From contig NC_064555.1 of NCBI RefSeq assembly GCF_023856365.1, forward strand, positions 13,853,754 through 13,917,753: DNA of 64,000 bases. The letters are read 5' to 3'. Made by a program: the position numbers and the translations under genes. Every line of letters begins with the position of its first letter. The stretch's first letter is position 1. Below, one piece after another: positions 22,850 through 34,149 of the stretch. This stretch comes from Brienomyrus brachyistius (taxonomy: Eukaryota; Chordata; Actinopteri; Osteoglossiformes; Mormyridae). The notes under the pieces were generated by a model. It was not told the origin of the DNA. It did no database searches and saw nothing but the letters and a program-made list of their open reading frames with translations.

Positions 22850-23860
22850 TCGGGTGAGACATCGGAGAAATCTTCTGCAGCGACATTCTTCTGGGGGGGA
22901 GGGGGCTTCAGCCAACGAGGCAGGTCGAGGCCGAAATGGGTGGAGGCTGCCTCGACGGGAAATACCTCTATCAAGGATCCATCACAGATTAATCACCCAG
23001 CTGGGGAACAGAGCAGACGGGCGAGTGAAAGGCCGCCAATCCACACTGGACCTGAATTATTTAAAAAGTTAAATATATGAGGAGAATTGGATCCCTGAAC
23101 GGGGGTTACCTAAGGGTAAGGGGGTCCCGGAGAGTCAGGCACAGAACCAGAGTCTTAATACTGCCCATTTGTATTCCATTACATCTGGAACCTGCGGCAG
23201 AACCTGCGACAGATGGCGTGCGCTGCAAATACCGCCGAGCGCGCAGCACTGCACGGCAGAACAAGTGGAAGACAGAAGGAAGCCAACACAAGGCATATCT
23301 GCAAGTTACTGGAAAAAAATATTTCCATTATTATGAGCCAAATTGCAGATTTTTTTAAATAAAAAGGACATTATCTACAGTGTGGGAAATATGTATACTA
23401 ACTTTTAGATTGCCAGAATATAAATCTTCCTGTAATTCATAAAAAAAGGAAAATCAACATTCCTTAAACTGCTATTACATTCATCTGTGTTTTAAGTTGT
23501 ATATTTATGTGAAAATACTATTGTGATGAACTATTATTATTGTGATTAAGTTTTAGCAGGGAATATACTAAAATAATTTTTTATTATACATATTAGATAT
23601 TATCTGAGAATTGTAATTAATAGAGGGATCTCAGCTGAATAATTTAAGTAACAGGATTTTGTCGAATGTCTTTATCAATCACAAACCCCTGGTGTTGTTC
23701 ACACTCAAACTAATATCCTGAAAGTGTTAATGCAGTGAAGGAGAAGGTGAGATTCCCTTAGAGCTCCTCAAAGACATCCCGGCATCACTCATCACATCAA
23801 AAGAGAGCTTGAGGAAACCCAATCCCCCTTCATCCTCCAGAACCAGCCACCCACTCATAT
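22850..23860. other. No recognisable feature
   Basis: GC-richer to about 23290, then strongly AT-rich. Frames at 22844-23080 and 23077-23358 show no recognised domain. Confidence 0.4.
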
Positions 23861-23864
23861 AGAC

Positions 23865-23985
23865 CCAGCCTCAGTCCAGAGGGAGAACTCCGCACACTCA
23901 GAGATAAGGGGGGAATCAAACCCAACCCCTACCGGAAGGTGTAAAGCAACAGCACTATTCCCTGCACCACCGCACCGAAAGCCAT
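23865..23985 (-). mobile_element. Diverged tRNA-like SINE head
   Basis: On the minus strand: GGTGCGGTGGTGCAGGGAAT (A-box-like), TGTTGCTTTACACC, then GGGTTTGATTCCC (B-box-like, complement near 23913-23926). The spacing matches the V-SINE heads elsewhere. The central domain is only vaguely visible upstream (23820-23900). Confidence 0.5.
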
Positions 23986-24167
23986 AAAGACGTTTCCTAC
24001 AAGATTACTGAAGATCTGGCTGCCATACAAGATTATCAAGTGAACTTCGAAAACCCCAAAGAAGAACCTGACGTAGCAGGCAATATGTGATCTAGGTTCC
24101 TCTATTTTGGAAGAAAATTGGCCACTTTTGTGCAACACTCCAAAAATCCAAAATAACACGCACTTGC

Positions 24168-24173
24168 ACACAC

Positions 24174-24204
<31 letters not shown>

Positions 24205-24328
24205 GGTTTGTAATTATATCTTTGTGGGGACTCTTCATTCATTTCTCTGGGGAATACTCTAATCCCAACATGATGACCCTAACCCCTACCCTGCCGTAAC
24301 CTTAACCATATATATATATATATATAAA
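24168..24328 (+). repeat. (CA)n and GTGGGGAC repeat, copy 5, with (TA)n
   Basis: (CA)n at 24168-24203 leads into AGGTTTGTAATTATATC and CTTTGTGGGGACTCTTC. The copy stops after ACCCTGCCGTAACCTTAACC, where a (TA)n tract (24308-24327) and a short A run replace the distal half. Confidence 0.75.
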
Positions 24329-24419
24329 AAAAAAAAAAACGTTTAGCCAGCAAAGTCTGGGAAGCTGACCACAGTACTTATGGAAACGTTTTTCTGTTGC
24401 CCAAAGATCTTCCATCATC

Positions 24420-26998
24420 ACAGACATGCCCACAGTTCAGGCAGCACAGCAGGACTGGCCTGGTGATGCGGAAACATTCCGTCAGACCGTGGGCCCATTT
24501 CCGTGGATCGTCCTTCCCTCTTCATCTTCCTTTTGGCTGGAATTTGCTCAGCTGAGCGCAGCGTCGAGGTCGATGGATGATGGAAGGCGGCGGCGGCAGT
24601 GGACACGGCAGCGGAGGGGGCGAGGGGGGGGCGATAGGGGGGCGGGGTAAACAGATAAGGACAGACAGGCCGGTGGCATCTCAATGAGACCTTCCTGAGA
24701 TGGGACGCACTGGATAAATGTCATTTCATTTCTCAGGGAGCACCGGCGCATGCTCCAGTATCAACCCCGCCTCTCTGCCTCCCCCCCATGATCCCCAAAC
24801 CTCCCTAAATATTTATAACATTTATACTATCTGCTGCCATGGAGTAGGGCGGAAATCAGGTGCTGATCTCTGCCAGCAGGAAACTCAAGCTTGGAACTTC
24901 ACCCTTATTCTGATTCCGTTAAGAGCACGCAGGGACCATGCGTGTGTGTGCATGCGTGTGTGTGTGCGCGGGTGTGAGGTCTTCCCCTGAGCAATGGTTT
25001 TGTTCCCTTCACAGCTCGTGACAGTTAGTCAGCCGCACGATCCAGTGTTCGCAACACCGTGACTGCTGATGTGGCGACACAGGATTGGCAATAAGAGGAA
25101 ATTAATTAAGTACTTCCTGTTTTGCAGTCGCATCGCGCATGTGGCCGGTAGTCATCTGCAAAGCAGTAAAACCTGCCGCTGCGACGGTAACTCAATACGA
25201 GGCACCCGCCGAGTGATGGAAAAAGACAGCATGCAGGGAGTGAGTAAGGTGCATTATTCATGAATTTGTGTGTGTGTGTGTGTGTGTGTTTGTGAGTATG
25301 GGGCATAAAACAGAGTGTCTCCTACCTCTCTCACGCACTCCCTGTCTCTTCCTCTGCCATCTAGGGCTTTCGCCAATCAAGCAGGAAAAGTTAGCGCCTC
25401 CGCGGCTGGTGTGGATCATGCATATTTATACGCTCATTACGGACTCCGATTTATCTGTCACCGGCAGGAGGGACTGATGAGCCGTGAGGAGTTCCGGGTG
25501 CTGGGGACGAGTCCCGTGGCGGGAACCCCACCGAGGAATGACGGGAGAAGGGGCGGGATCAAAGGGAGCCTGAGACGGGATTCCTAAGAGGCGGCAGCGT
25601 AACAGTCTGTCGCTCCTAGGGGGGTGCTGAGTTTAAGCCAAAGACATCACGACCCTGAGACGAGTCGAGATCCTAAACCCATCCTCTGACCCTAAACTCC
25701 AACTGCAGCCTCTGAGACTCAGGGCGATGGATTGATTTATTACACAAACTGGGCAGATAAAAAATAAGCTAAAAATGTATCGTGGGATTCCCTGGTTCAT
25801 TTTGGTGCTGTGTGGTGCTGATATCAGACCCTGTCGGCTCGTGTACCTGCCACGAACAATAGGACGCCCATAATTAACAAAGATATGGCTTTTTCGATCT
25901 AGACTCTCTTTCACAGGTATATGGGCTGTTACTTAAACTCAGTTTAATGAGATTCTGGCAGCACTGATGTGAATCGGCCAGAAACCCACATAAGTTCCCA
26001 AGACCCGTACAGACCCTAGATTAGCATGCGGCATGATTATAATAACGCATGTGGCCAATATTCCTGGAGATCCATCCACTACAGGACCCCCTTTTTTTTA
26101 GGGAAGAATATGGTACAATTATCCTTTGTTTCCACTATTCCCAGGATAAATACCAGCACAACAATGACGCCCATCCAGGTCGGCATGACTGGGAACGCAG
26201 ATGCCTTGGTGAACTGGATACGCGACCATCAGGCGTTTGGACCTTGTGAGAAACCAGCAGCTCTGTTTCCGCATTATTCCCCAACCTACATTTTTACCCA
26301 CGCTTGGGGGGGGGATGGGGCTCCCACGGAGACCCCCCAGAGGCCGGGTGAATGGGATGCTTGTGGCAGGAGCCGAGCCGGAATGTGACTCGCTCGGATA
26401 GATCCTCCTGGCCGATAGCAGAGCACCTTTACGCTGGGAGAGCAGCTACGCCTCCGGAATTCCACTCGGGATTTCTGGGCTTCTGTTCCGTGCCGGGGAT
26501 CCCTCTGGTTGCAGTCCTGCGGCCAAGCGAGGTCCCTCAGGCTGCCCGCTGGGAAGCTGTCACTGCCAGTGCAGGATTTTCTCCCGGCGTGCAGTGTATA
26601 CCTACTGCCTGGTGCTTGTAGGGGGAAGTGACATCACTGTCACGGAGTCCCGATCTTTCACACAGACGTGCCAGCTTTTTACAGGCTGCTGTTTAAGGAT
26701 AAGCGGATGAAATGTGGGACAGAGAGACACTGCAGGATGCAAGGCAGCAGTGTCTGTGTAGAGGAACGTTCAATGGCTCGTCACTCTTGCACAGGCACCC
26801 GAAGGCCATTGAGGATTATATGTTTAATAAAAATTAAATGAAACATGGCTTTATTTGCCTTTGCACAAGTATGAGGTAAACGGAATGCTTCTTTTCACAC
26901 ATTCCATCATGCTTTGCTGTGAGACACACATGTATGCTGGTGAGAGTGAAGCTAGAGGTCCGAGTGCATTTATCTGACAAGACTAGGAGCATTAGGGG
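24420..26998. other. GC-richer single-copy-looking stretch; no gene confirmed
   Basis: This stretch carries few recognisable repeats, with a (TG)n tract at 25267-25290. It holds several frames of 60-120 codons on both strands, including 24418-24684 minus, 25315-25587 plus and 26026-26388 plus. None shows a domain I recognise. Splice-like signals exist (for example a pyrimidine tract ending CATCTAG at 25364), but joining phases did not give a sensible protein. If the window contains host exons or a regulatory block, this is a likely place. Confidence 0.35.
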
Positions 26999-27014
26999 GT
27001 GGGGGGGGGGGGGG
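26999..27014. repeat. Poly-G tract
   Basis: G run of about 15-16 with one T near its start. No other structure is attached to it. Confidence 0.85.
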
Positions 27015-27019
27015 TTGGG

Positions 27020-28960
27020 GCCTTGCTCAATGGCCTAATTGCCATGTGACTATTCTGCTCAAATCGGCAACCTTCCAATCACTGGTGCAGAGGCCTGACC
27101 TGAACCGAGCAGGTCATTCCCCTGGGATCGATTGCGGGGGGGCGCACTTTCTCAGATATGTCATCCTCTGCCCCCTAGCCCCGGTTTGGTAAGGGGTGCA
27201 TCAGTTGAGGTGCCTGACCGTCTCGGAAATGCGGCTGAATTGAATGCCAGCTGATCGGCAAGCCGTGCTGAGACAGAGGGCGCTGGAGCAGGTGGCCGTC
27301 GGCTGGAGGAGCAGAGATTTCTGTCGGGTGGGGGGGCTCCCTGTGCTGATGGACTCCCAAAAATGAGCCGGGCATAATGAGATTTCAGCGAGGACAGTGA
27401 CAGGACCCTGCTGAGGGTCCCTTCATCTTTAATTTAAAATAAACTTTGCGGCTGTGACTTTGGTGTTGTCAGGATTTTCGGGAAATTCGCAGAGACCATC
27501 CGCCTGCTTTTTTTTCTTCATCCCTTATCCCAGCAGGGGCGTGGTGACCAATACCACTGCGGCTCAGCGGGCACGTAGGGAAACAGCCAATCAGAATGCG
27601 CCGTCTGCTGACGCTCGTTGCCTTTGACCTTTGACCTTTTGGGTTCTCGTTAGGTCTCAGGGGAATTCTTTGTGATGAGGCCCCTAGAGCTGGTGTCTCC
27701 CCCCACCACTTAACAAGATAGAACAGCAGCAAATGAACAGAGAAAGTGTGATTTAGTGCATTTAATGTGAGACCTTGTTTAGGGTTTAGGGTGGGTGGGG
27801 GGCAGTGGACAGAGGAAATGGACTCATTCTCTGAGACTGCTGGTCTCAATGGAAAGGACCTGCTGTTGTACCCTAGGGTTATATAAATTTCTAAGACAAT
27901 AAGTCATTTTGGACAAACTAGCTGATGATAATAGTAGCTACTAATAATAATAATGAGAAGAAGAAGAAGGAACAAAAAAAATGTGGTTCTGATTTGGTTC
28001 TGGTTTGGCCGGAGTCTGCTGGCCCACACCACAGAATTAAGCGCATCATTAGCAAGCAGCCACACGGTCTGGCCACGGACTGAGGCTGCTGCCGGGACTC
28101 ATGTAAGGAAGCTGATTCACTGAGCGCACCAGCAAGCAGCCTACAAAGGATCGCCTTGGCAACCTCCCCGGCCCCCGCCGGGCCTCAGCCAGGCCCGGCC
28201 CATCCTGTCAGGGGTACCCTCCGCATGTGGGGGCCCGTCCGCCGCATCTCATTCCCTGTAAGCCAAGTGCTCGACTCAAAGATGCATCGTTGCAGACCCT
28301 CAGCTTGTATCGTGGCATTATGAAGGAGCTTAGAGGTGCAGAGGGTTCGAAGCCCCAAGATGGGAACTGAACATAAAACTGTAAGGAAAAAAACAGAATG
28401 CTATTACAAAGAGTAATTCTTAGATGCCCCACTGCCCCCCCCCCCCAGTCCTAACTTACCATCTACCCTGGGTCGCGATAAACTTGGACTCTCTCTCGGG
28501 CAGCACACAGCGAAAGGCAGGGGACTTGAACCCGTAGCCCTGAAGTTGTGAGGCTGAGCCGACCTTCTTATCTTCGCGTTCTTATAAATAAACATAAATC
28601 CACATCTATACAGAAATAGGCACCTTCCAGTATAACAAGATGATTATTTATATGTGACTTTTATCTTTTATAATCCAGAATTCGCCATGAAAGGCGTGAG
28701 GCCACAGACATTCAAGTGCACAGAAAGTAGAAAGAAAACGACTGACACCTCTACTGCGGCAAATCTTACACAGACTTTGACCTGAATCAGATACGGTGTG
28801 CGGTCCCCCCCACCCCCCCGAGCTGAGATCCAGCCGTCATGCCGAAGCTCACCGCGACCTCCTCGTCCTTGATTATCCATCTCAGCCCCCTCGTATCCTT
28901 GGGAAATAGACATGCACTTTCCCAGCACGGCCGATTCCACCCGTTTCGCTGATTGCACCC
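27020..28960. other. No recognisable feature
   Basis: GC-rich with a few homopolymer C runs (28435-28446, 28806-28819). The 126-codon minus frame at 27469-27849 and the frame at 28668-28958 have no known domain. No dispersed repeat identified. Confidence 0.4.
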
Positions 28961-29023
28961 CAATTACCTCGGTCTAATTAGCCATCCTTGACTGATTTTT
29001 TTTCTTCTTTGGTTTTGTTTCAG

Positions 29024-29295
29024 CACATCCATGTTTTTGTAGTGCTGCTGGCGAGCGCCACGCTAAGGGTGGAGAGAGTTCACGGGTGGAGGCTGCGGGG
29101 TGTCTGGTGACCTCCATTGGAAGGACATCCACCAAACTGGGGAAGAACATCAATTATCGGAAGCCTGGTGCGTGTTCCAGAAGCTTCTCACCTTGCTGCC
29201 TCTCTCTTTTTGTCCCGACCTGGTGTCGATACCTTGTGTTCCATTCATTTTTCTCCTGTTTTAAGTTCTATTGAATAAAAATGGTGTTTTGTTTT
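29024..29295 (+). other. Weak candidate terminal exon
   Basis: A strong pyrimidine tract (28997-29020, TTTTTTTTCTTCTTTGGTTT) ends in CAG at 29021-29023. In one phase (first full codon at 29026) the sequence stays open to a TGA at 29272-29274. That stop overlaps an AATAAA poly(A) signal at 29274-29279, which is followed by GT-rich sequence. The predicted peptide of about 82 residues is cysteine- and serine-rich and matches nothing I know. No upstream exon could be matched. The zero-length 3' UTR argues against it. Confidence 0.15.
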
Positions 29296-29689
29296 ATATA
29301 CATCATATTTCACAGGAAACAAACCAATATTAATTTGCTTTGTTTCCTTGGTTTCTGAAACAGACCATAAAAACCATAACGATACCAGCCTCCCTCACAC
29401 CCAGTTTCCTCATAGGATTCAGTGTTTTTTTTAAAGTTGAGAACCTTTAGTATGGGACAGACTTTCTTTTCCTACAGGAATTGCCTCTGTGGCTTCCAAT
29501 CCCCTCACGTTCATCCGAACCTCTGTTTAGGGAGAATTTCCAGATTTTTCCATAAAATATGTTTCTGATCTAAGCTAGAGGGTGTTTTTGCAAGAGGCAT
29601 CTTGGTACTGGGCACAAAATCTGCACCTCAAAGAATCGGAGTCCGTGACCAGAATCTGCTACCCTAGTGATGAGTATGAATTATTGCCC

Positions 29690-29703
29690 CCCCCCCTCCC
29701 CCC
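29690..29703. repeat. Poly-C tract
   Basis: Thirteen C interrupted by one T in an otherwise unremarkable stretch. Confidence 0.8.
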
Positions 29704-29849
29704 AAACACCAGGGAGTTGATCTTTTAGGGGTGGGGTCTGGTCCATCCACCACCTGCTCTCCCACCTTCGTGTCTAAATACTATAGTGCAGCAACCAGGA
29801 TGTGATATTCCTTTCAGCATGTTGCATATTTAGGAATTCGCTTTATATA

Positions 29850-30178
29850 CATCCGTCAATTTTCTGTAAACACGTCCCATATTAGGGTCACGGGAGGAGG
29901 GGGTGGAGCCTAAAGGCACAAGGCAGGGAACAACACAGGATGGGGCACCAACCTATCACAGGGTACACTCACAGAGGCTCACCTACAGTATAGACAATAC
30001 GGGAAACTCAAATCATCCTCAGCATGTTTTCAGGCTATGGGGGAAACCAGAGTACAGGAAACCCCATGATGACACAGGGAAGGCATACAAGCTCCACACA
30101 CAGGGAGCCAGGGAGGAGACTCAAACCCAGGTCCCAGAGGTGTTAATTCACAATACTCACCTCTGCACCGCCATACTG
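29850..30178 (-). mobile_element. Diverged V-SINE, near full length
   Basis: Collinear with the copies at 4947 and 38101 on the minus strand: GGCAGGGAACAACACAGGAT, CCTCAGCATGTTTTCAGG, CAAGCTCCACACACAGGG and the head region GACTCAAACCCAGGTCCC (B-box complement) with CTCTGCACCGCCATAC at the 5' end. Many point changes make it an old copy. A TATATAC pair at the flanks (near 29843 and 30184) is too short to call a target duplication. A Tc1 remnant follows immediately. Confidence 0.8.
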
Positions 30179-30187
30179 GTGCCTATA

Positions 30188-30545
30188 TACTCAGTGGCCA
30201 CTATATTGGGTACATCTAACTGATAGCCTGTAGGACTCGTTTTTTTCCACCAGAACCTCCGGAGTTGTGCATCCAGCAAAGCCGTTCTGTACACTGCTGT
30301 TGCTCTACGTTGTTATTTTTACGCATCCTGTGACCTCCTTGTTAGCTTTAACAAGTCTGGCCAATTTTCCCTGACCTCTCTCATTAACAAGGTGTTTTCA
30401 ACCCCAGAACTGCTGCTGCCTGAATGCTTTTTGTTCAACATGTTCAACAAACTTTAGACATAGTAGTGCATGAAAATCGCAGGCGGGAGGCTGTTACTGG
30501 GATGTCTGGTGCCAACAGACACAACGTGTCCAAAAGGTGCTTTAG
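30188..30545 (-). pseudogene. Tc1-like transposon remnant (N-terminal part)
   Basis: The terminal part reads CAGTGGCCACTATATTGGGT, close to the GTGGCCAGTTTATTAGG end of a common fish Tc1-like family. On the minus strand, around 30310-30420, scattered codons give a CLVxxRGQxxxARLVKAN-like string, the linker between the two N-terminal DNA-binding helix-turn-helix domains of the transposase. Stops and frameshifts are frequent and the DDE catalytic core is absent, so it is dead. The copy at 58153-58613 belongs to the same family in the opposite orientation. Confidence 0.65.
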
Positions 30546-30721
30546 GCAGTACAGTGTGTAGCTGAAAAGAAAATGAAAAACCTCTCGACCTCCCCATCTG
30601 CATTCTGTATATTTTCATTTGCAGCCATTTCATAGGCTGTTTGCAGGAGCAGGACATAGAGTGGTTCATATGCATGAACTTTTGCGTGGCTTGAGTTTTC
30701 CTTAAGTTTTAATAAAGAAAA

Positions 30722-30972
30722 GCTCGTGGGAATTTTTCTTACATAAAAACATTCTGACGGCAGAAGGAAAAATGATTGGTTCAGTGAGATAACCAATCGG
30801 ATTATAGAGGAGGTAGGTCCATGCAACAACAGAAGAAATCTGATTGGTTGTTCCCCGCCACCTCTAGTGGCTTGGACCCACAGCTTCTATAATTTGATTG
30901 TTTATGTCTCTGAATGAAAAATGTTACCTGCTGCCCTCATAACATTTTTGTGTAAGTATAACTCCCACAAGC
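30722..30972. mobile_element. Palindromic MITE, copy B (8-bp TSD, 7/8)
   Basis: Left end GCTCGTGGGAATTTTTCTTA pairs with the right end TAAGTATAACTCCCACAAGC. The arms carry GGCAGAAGGAAAAATGATTGG and its complement, with ATAACCAATC and GATTGTTTA inward. The flanks AAAGAAAA (30714-30721) and CAAGAAAA (30973-30980) form an 8-bp duplication with one change. A minus-strand frame across it is fortuitous. Confidence 0.8.
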
Positions 30973-31082
30973 CAAGAAAATCTGTAAATCTGTAGTTATT
31001 AATTTACGAAGAATTATATGAATGTAGACCTGCACCACTGTTATTCTAACTATTTATTTTCTGTACTTTAATTTCTTAAATT

Positions 31083-31115
31083 CATCCATCATCCATCCAT
31101 CCATTCATCCATCTA
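31083..31115. repeat. (CATC)n microsatellite
   Basis: About 30 bp of imperfect CCATCCATC repeats, resembling the tail left by 5'-truncated V-SINEs elsewhere in the window, but with no SINE body attached. Confidence 0.75.
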
Positions 31116-31497
31116 GGCAACCATCTCAATTGTGGTGTAATCCTTTTTTAATAAAAGGATGGATAATACTGTAGAAGTCAGCACGTTAGATACGAATACC
31201 GATGAAACCGGAAAAATGTTTTTTGCTGGAAAAATGTTGTTCATGCCAGTAAATGTAACTGCAACAGACGTAACTTGCAATGTGCTTAGAGGAGACAGAT
31301 CTTTTTTTGGCCAATTTCTGCCTCTCTGGAAAAACACCTTGTCACTAACGGGACCCAAACTAATATACTTCCTGATGCCACAATTTTCCCATCTGAATTT
31401 ATTTAATATATATTTTTCTAATTCTGTTATAGGCAGAGCTGTATATTTACCAAAGAAATCAAGTCTGACAACATCAAATATCATGATGGCTCTGGGG

Positions 31498-31871
31498 GCA
31501 TGAACCCCAAACCTTCTGGTGAAGGTACATGATGCACATCCTTTCTCGGTTCACAAGAAGCATGAACCCCAAACCTTCTGGTGATGGGACATGATGCACG
31601 TCCTTTCTCAGTTCACAGGAAACATAAACCCCAGACCTTCTGGTGATGGGACATGATGCACTTCCTTTCTCAGTTCACAGGAAATATGAACTGCAAACCT
31701 TCTGGTGATGGGACATGATGCACGTCCTTTCTCAGTTCACAGGAAACATGAACCCCAGACCTTCTGGTGATGGGACATGATGCACGTCCTTTCGCAGTTC
31801 ACAGGAAACATGAACCCCAAACCTTCTGGTTATGGGACATGATGCACATCCTTTCTCAGTTCACAGGAAAC
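31498..31871. repeat. 62-bp tandem repeat, 6 copies
   Basis: Unit beginning CATGAACCCCAAACCTTCTG, with GGACATGATGCACGTCC in the middle and CTCAGTTCACAGGAAA at the end. Six head-to-tail copies of 62 bp, 85-95 percent identical by eye. The first copy differs most (GAAGGTACATG, TCACAAGAAG). No open frame is maintained. Confidence 0.95.
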
Positions 31872-32196
31872 AGTTCTGCGTCCTTTGTTTTTCATTCTGC
31901 CTCCTCAGGGCTTTAACAATTCTGTTATGCAAATATAATTTTTCACTCTGATTGGCAGATTCTGTCCTCTGCCTGGGAGGGCTGATATTCCCACCGCAGG
32001 AGCTACAGAGCTCCACACTCCAAGGAGAAGTTCTCAGAAGTGAAATATTAAAGAAAGATAACAAAACATTTACGTGAGTTTAACATTTAATAACTTTGGA
32101 CATTACATCCCAGGTGGTTCTTTCTTGTTAAAATACAGAAACATGCAGAAATTATTAAATGTCAGCCTCTGGTAAACCCTCCCTTATATGGCGGTC

Positions 32197-32468
32197 ACAC
32201 ACACACACACACACACACATACAGGTTTGTAATTGTATCTTTGTGGGGACTCTCCCTTCATTTCTATGGGGAAAACTCTAATCCCAATATGACAACCTTA
32301 ACCCCTACCCAACCGTAACCTTAACCATAAGTAACCAAACTAAATACAAGACTTTTGGCATTTTTAGTTTTTTGATTGCAGTCACTGATTTTTATTTTTA
32401 AAAAAATGAAAAAAATGTACAGACAATGTCAAAATGACAGATTTTTATTATGTTGCGGGAACATTTTC
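32197..32468 (+). repeat. (CA)n and GTGGGGAC repeat, copy 6 (near full length)
   Basis: (CA)n at 32197-32219 leads into AGGTTTGTAATTGTATC, CTTTGTGGGGACTCTCCC, CCTTAACCCCTACCCAACCG and TAAGTAACCAAACTAAATAC. The distal palindrome is eroded (ATTTTTATTTTTAAAAAAAT replaces the central GGGGACC...GGTCCC), and it ends TTTTTATTATGTTGCGGGAAC. Confidence 0.75.
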
Positions 32469-32479
32469 TCTGGTTTCCT

Positions 32480-33850
32480 CCTGCGATCGAAAGATTTTCC
32501 ATTAGGTGGATTGACATGTCTCACTTGGCCGTAGTGTTTGCCCATATGAAAGTGTGTCATTGCTAAGAAACTGAAAAAAAACAAATAATAACCGATGACA
32601 TCATGTCACTGTCACACGTACAGTAGACCCAGATTGAGGGTGATGCGCATCACACACGCACGGGGCGTGGCCTAGGAGGGACCTGATCTTCTGCCTCTGA
32701 GATCCACTAAGCACAGATGGATACAATTACGACTGTCTTCGAATACGGGTGTCAGCTTAAAAATACCAACAATGGTGACATAGAGGGCCGATTACCGCAG
32801 CAGCCAGTGCTGAAAATCCTGAATGAGGAATTTCCCAGTGCATTCCAAAGTTCAGTCTATTTCCAGTGTCTTTTTCTGTTCCCTTACATCCTCTCAAAAT
32901 ACACTTTTATGAATTTGATCGATGCTTTTAGCCTGGAAAAAATGGTATAAGAATAAAACTAGAGGCTGGGGACAGCGCTGACCTTATTTACAAATAACAA
33001 AGCTATTCTCCATGTTTAATTACTGCTGCAGATGTGGTTTAACGGAAATCAATGCCCTGTGGGAGATGTCAGGCAGAATCAGGACCGGAGCGAGAATCCG
33101 CAGTGGGGTTGCCTTCCATCCACGGCGACCCCCCACCTAGTCAGCCAGTTGTGGGGCGTGGAGATAATGGCAGGATGGAGGGAGTTAGAAATCGACTGAG
33201 CGGCAGGAAAACTGCAACCTGAAAAGGAAAACGCAAGAATCGAGGCCGTTTACAAAACCGACGTTACGATCCTGCTGAACACAATAACAAACGGCATCGA
33301 ATTAATGTACGAAAACGGCACCAGGCAACAGAAGTGCTTATTTTCCGCCGTAAAAAAGTTATATTGCAGTCCTGAACTCATTTATTGTTCTTGCAAAGTA
33401 TTTGGGGACACATAAGGCACATCCCATAATTTTCTTATCAACATTTTGTCCAGCTGATAAACCGAGAAAATATGTCCATATAAGGCGGTCATTTCTCACC
33501 AAGTGCCGCATCAATCTCTGCCATTCAGCTACTAGTTTTACAGCAAACGTCTCATTAGCGAGACTCTGACACATGGACCGAAATGCATGACTTTCCAATC
33601 AGACGTGATTGCGATGACCACATATCAGATTTTCTCGGGAGAATTTTTTTGCGATGAATTAATGATCGCTATCGGGAAGATGCCAAAGTATTGTGGGAGG
33701 CTCTCTGTGGAACACAGAGCTGAAGGGAAAGTGTGGAAAATAACAGATAAGTACACGGGACAAAGGGTAGGAGGGTGGGGGTTACAGGAAGTAGCCATAC
33801 GTATTACATTTCTTGTGTCAGAAGAGAATGTCACCTTCAATCAACCAATC
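32480..33850. other. No recognisable feature
   Basis: No repeat family or gene identified. The frames at 32717-32950, 33359-33598 and 33587-33934 have no known domain. Confidence 0.4.
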
Positions 33851-34000
33851 TATCAATTCATAAATCAATCTGTTCATTTATATAGCACATTTTCAAAGTC
33901 AAACACACTGACAGACCAAAGTGCTGCACAATGAAGGATAGGGAATAGGAAAATAAAACTATAAAAGCAAATGCAAGAAAATACAAATAAAAGCAGAACT
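33850..34000 (-). mobile_element. Retroelement tail fragment
   Basis: CATTTATATAGCACATTTTC, followed by ACAGACCAAAGTGCTGCACA and an A-rich run with ACAAATAAAAGC, is the pattern typical of the 3' ends of fish LINE/SINE copies. No body can be identified. Confidence 0.5.
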
Positions 34001-34149
34001 CAGTATTAAATGAACAAAACAAGAAAAAAACCGATGGATATTCAGTATTGAGTGGTCAAACAACGGACAATGTCTTAAGGATAAAGGATTCAAAGAATAC
34101 AATCTAACAGTTTCCCCGATAAGTTTTTGCCTATAACTGCCCTGGTGTC

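Noticed and set aside
22653..22886. GERLT pentapeptide repeat protein
   Set aside because: A 15-bp tandem array read on the minus strand, with no other gene signal.
25127..25587. Two-exon mini-gene (acceptor at 25126, donor near 25238, acceptor at 25366)
   Set aside because: The open phases of the two segments do not join, and the compatible phase terminates after about ten codons.
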